Origin: Paramacrobiotus metropolitanus
Taxonomy: Eukaryota; Tardigrada; Eutardigrada; Parachela; Macrobiotidae
DNA length: 38,637 bases
Reading direction: 5' to 3'
Assembly: GCF_019649055.1 (NCBI RefSeq)
Contig: NW_026570576.1
Location: 1 to 38,637, forward strand
Under the pieces are notes generated by a model. That model saw nothing but the letters and a program-made list of their open reading frames with translations. It was not told the origin of the DNA and searched no databases. Positions 36,406-38,637 of this stretch are shown in pieces (position 1 is the first letter of the stretch; every line of letters begins with the position of its first letter). The position numbers and the translations under genes are program-made.

Positions 36406-38097
36406 ATGATATTGTCTACGTGCCATGATGCCAGTTTCAAGTGCAGCTGGTGGATGTACATCGGCTGCTCAGTGCTGTTGCAGCTGCAATTATGTGCAGC
36501 ATGTCCAACATCACCTCAAAGGAAACCATCAGGCCCCGACTGTTAGTACTATTAATTACAATTTTATTCAATTTTATATATGGAAATTAACTGAGTACTG
36601 AGTAATAGTCTTACTGTTAGTGACGTGCTAATTTAATCTTTACATAATTATATGCTATCAAATGTACAGTAGTACCTACAATGACCCGCGCCGGTACATA
36701 ATTTCAAATTCGTGTACATGCACCAAAAGTTTTACTTTTGCGCACCCCCAACTTCTTTGCTTTGTTTTATGACATTCTATATCCAGATGATTTGTATACA
36801 CAAGCGTGAAAACCGTTTGTGCGCACAACATCCGTTCTTGGGTATATCTGATGTACATAATGAGCGCAAAAAAAAATTCCAAAAAGTCTGTGGCACTGCA
36901 CTGCATGCACAACAGTTAGCTGTACTACGAGTATGTACGGTATTAATCTAAATTTTTTTTGCCACTCCCTATCGACCATGGCAGCTGAAAATAATTTTTT
37001 TAAACATGCTATGGTAGCATACTATCGTCAAGATACATAGATATGTCATATCGTTTTACAAAAGATGAGCTTTTTTTGAATTTACACCCGGAAAATATGC
37101 CCTGCTCAGTAAGCGGATATTGCGATGGATATGCGGCGCTCGAAACGTTCATCGTATACGCTGTAAGCCGACAGGACAGCGGTTAACGGGCCGAAGTTAA
37201 AAAAATTAGTCGTCCACTGTTCTACATTACAATGTCGATCATATTGATGCACATTGCAACTAACTGGCTCTTTTGGCAGTAACCGCGATGCTAGCGGAGG
37301 CCCTGCTCTACAACCGGCAGGACGACCGCATAACACTGACCCAGCTCCCAACGCCGGAGGTGGCTGGCAGGATAGTGTCCCGGCCGCGTTTGGGCGAGAA
37401 TGTGACGTTCCGGTGCGAAGTGCCGGCCGACACTGACCCGCGCAGTGTGTCCTGGCTGCACCAGGACCGCACCATCTTCGAAGCTGGACAGCCATTGCCG
37501 GTGACGGACGGCACGGGACAGGCCTATGACTTTAGCCGCGTCAACCGCACCCTCATCCTGGTGGTCTCCAATGTCACCATGCGTTCCGGAGGCTCCCTGG
37601 AATGTATCGCCGCCCCGCCCGGCTCTGCCTACACTCCCCAACGCCACGTCCTACAGCGGTTCATGCTGCTGCCGCTGATCACGCGCCGCGACGAGGTCTT
37701 CACACCGTCCGACGGATATGTGACCGCCACCGAGGGCGACATGGTAGCGGTGCCCTTCACTATCCGCCTGCCGCTACCTGAAGCCATTTACATCAATCTG
37801 CGAGAACATTTCATTTGGCGCCTCAACGGCCGCGTCGTCCAAGGTCCCACGGAGGAGCCGTACGGGTCCCTGATGCCCACTTCGGGCCTCGCTGTTTACC
37901 CTCCGCGTGACCCCAACTCCAACCAGACAGCACCCCCTAACAGCCCCGGACAACTGTTTACCCTGCCTTTTAATTTTTGGGCCGTTACACTGGCCGATGA
38001 AGGCACTGTGGAGTGCTTCTTCCGGCCGCACCGGCACATTCATGAGTGGATATTCCAGTCGACGCCGCTGTTGGTTTTTTCCAAGACTCCGCCGTAG
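36406..38097 (+). CDS. Secreted protein with two immunoglobulin-like domains
   Basis: Two exons in phase: 36406-36541 (136 nt, donor GTTAGT) and 37280-38097 (818 nt, acceptor after CTCTTTTGGCAG), giving 954 nt, 317 aa. The first exon carries a likely signal peptide: hydrophobic WWMYIGCSVLLQLQLCAA followed by small residues. Domain 1 (about 75-165) has the Ig core: GENVTFRC with Cys91, Trp104 in SVSWLH, a TLILVVSNV strand and GSLEC with Cys154. Domain 2 (about 185-300) has EGDMVAVPF, FIWRLNG and LADEGTVECFF, but a non-Cys residue where the first Cys is expected. N-glycosylation sequons at NVT (twice), NRT and NQT support export. No membrane segment or anchor signal follows, so it is probably secreted. 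Family not identified; roles in adhesion, signalling or defence are all possible. If exon 1 were wrong, translation could begin at the ATG at 37288 without a signal peptide, which fits the Ig domains less well. Confidence 0.78.
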
Positions 38098-38637
38098 CGT
38101 GATTGTACGAAATATTGCAACGGCATGGGTCCCGCATTCGCAGGGAAGGAGGGTTCATCTCTACTATAATGCACCAGACTCGGCAGATACGCGCGTTCCG
38201 TTCGTAACGTCTTTTTACTGATTTTTTCTTTTAACAACCAAAGTCTGACTCTGACTGTTATTAAGACAACGTGCATGTACATTGTACTCGTTTACCGGGT
38301 AGCTGAAGAAAGGCGTAAAACGTGTGAAGCGTAAAGCCGATTTATGGATCAGATAGGTACTGGAGATCAAAATCAACAGCGATCACACTTATTTAACGAT
38401 AAGTCTGATTTACAACATTTTTTTGAATATATTTTGTGAGTAACGCCCGCCCCTCTATGTACTGTAATGAAAATAAATGTAGACATATTTATAAAATTAT
38501 ACTGGAAAATCTTTTTTAAATGTACATGCGCAACAATTTCGTGCTAATTATCGCATGCGTTCTTAGCTGTCTAATTATACATTTTGATTTATTTCCTTTT
38601 GATACCATGTTCCAATTTTGTCAGTCAATGTCCTGTG
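38098..38637. other. 3' flank of the Ig gene
   Basis: Presumed 3' UTR followed by AT-rich sequence to the window edge. No further gene seen. Confidence 0.4.
38472..38477 (+). promoter_or_regulatory. Possible poly(A) signal of the Ig gene
   Basis: AATAAA about 375 bases past the stop codon, in AT-rich sequence. No earlier canonical hexamer was noticed on this strand after the gene. Confidence 0.45.

Noticed and set aside
37291-37647. 118-residue minus-strand open frame opposite the Ig exon
   Set aside because: Shadow of the GC-rich Ig coding exon, which has clear Ig motifs on the plus strand.

Overview
This is intron-rich nuclear DNA from an animal. Exons are small and GC-richer than the AT-rich introns, splice sites are GT-AG, and two of the genes (PINK1 and a Krüppel-like factor) are families known from animals. 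The proteins are clearly diverged from their human relatives, and neighbouring genes are only about 1 kb apart at 2-16 kb. An invertebrate fits best. A tardigrade or similar small ecdysozoan is possible, but that is a guess I cannot prove from sequence.

Layout. At 1-2356 there is a large, nearly perfect inverted repeat whose right arm carries the last exon of a small acidic, unrecognised protein (+ strand). At 3005-10173 (- strand) lies a complete 15-exon GMP synthase gene (739 codons). At 11273-15802 (+ strand) lies a complete 7-exon PINK1 mitochondrial kinase gene (525 aa). GMP synthase and PINK1 are head to head with 1.1 kb between their start codons. At 16994-19509 (- strand), tail to tail with PINK1, is the three-zinc-finger part of a Krüppel-like factor. 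Further 5' exons of the same gene, including one with a PVDLS CtBP-binding motif, can be joined in phase from 22675-23008, 23290-23445 and, less surely, 31172-31213. This gives a 391-aa long form and a 221-aa short form with its own TATA box. The 23-31 kb part is then mostly one very long intron. At 36406-38097 (+ strand) is a two-exon gene for a secreted protein with two immunoglobulin-like domains, with TATA box, signal peptide and poly(A) signal.

The rest is non-coding. It holds several diverged local duplications, a 17-bp perfect hairpin, a cluster of GTATAC palindromes, and a dispersed repeat of about 65 bp with two copies near 33.3 and 33.7 kb and one in each arm of the inverted repeat.

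The genes share no single pathway: GMP synthase makes GMP, PINK1 guards mitochondria, the KLF regulates transcription and the Ig protein is exported. Exon joins were made by hand from splice sites, reading phase and family similarity. All joins listed preserve phase, but no transcript evidence was available.
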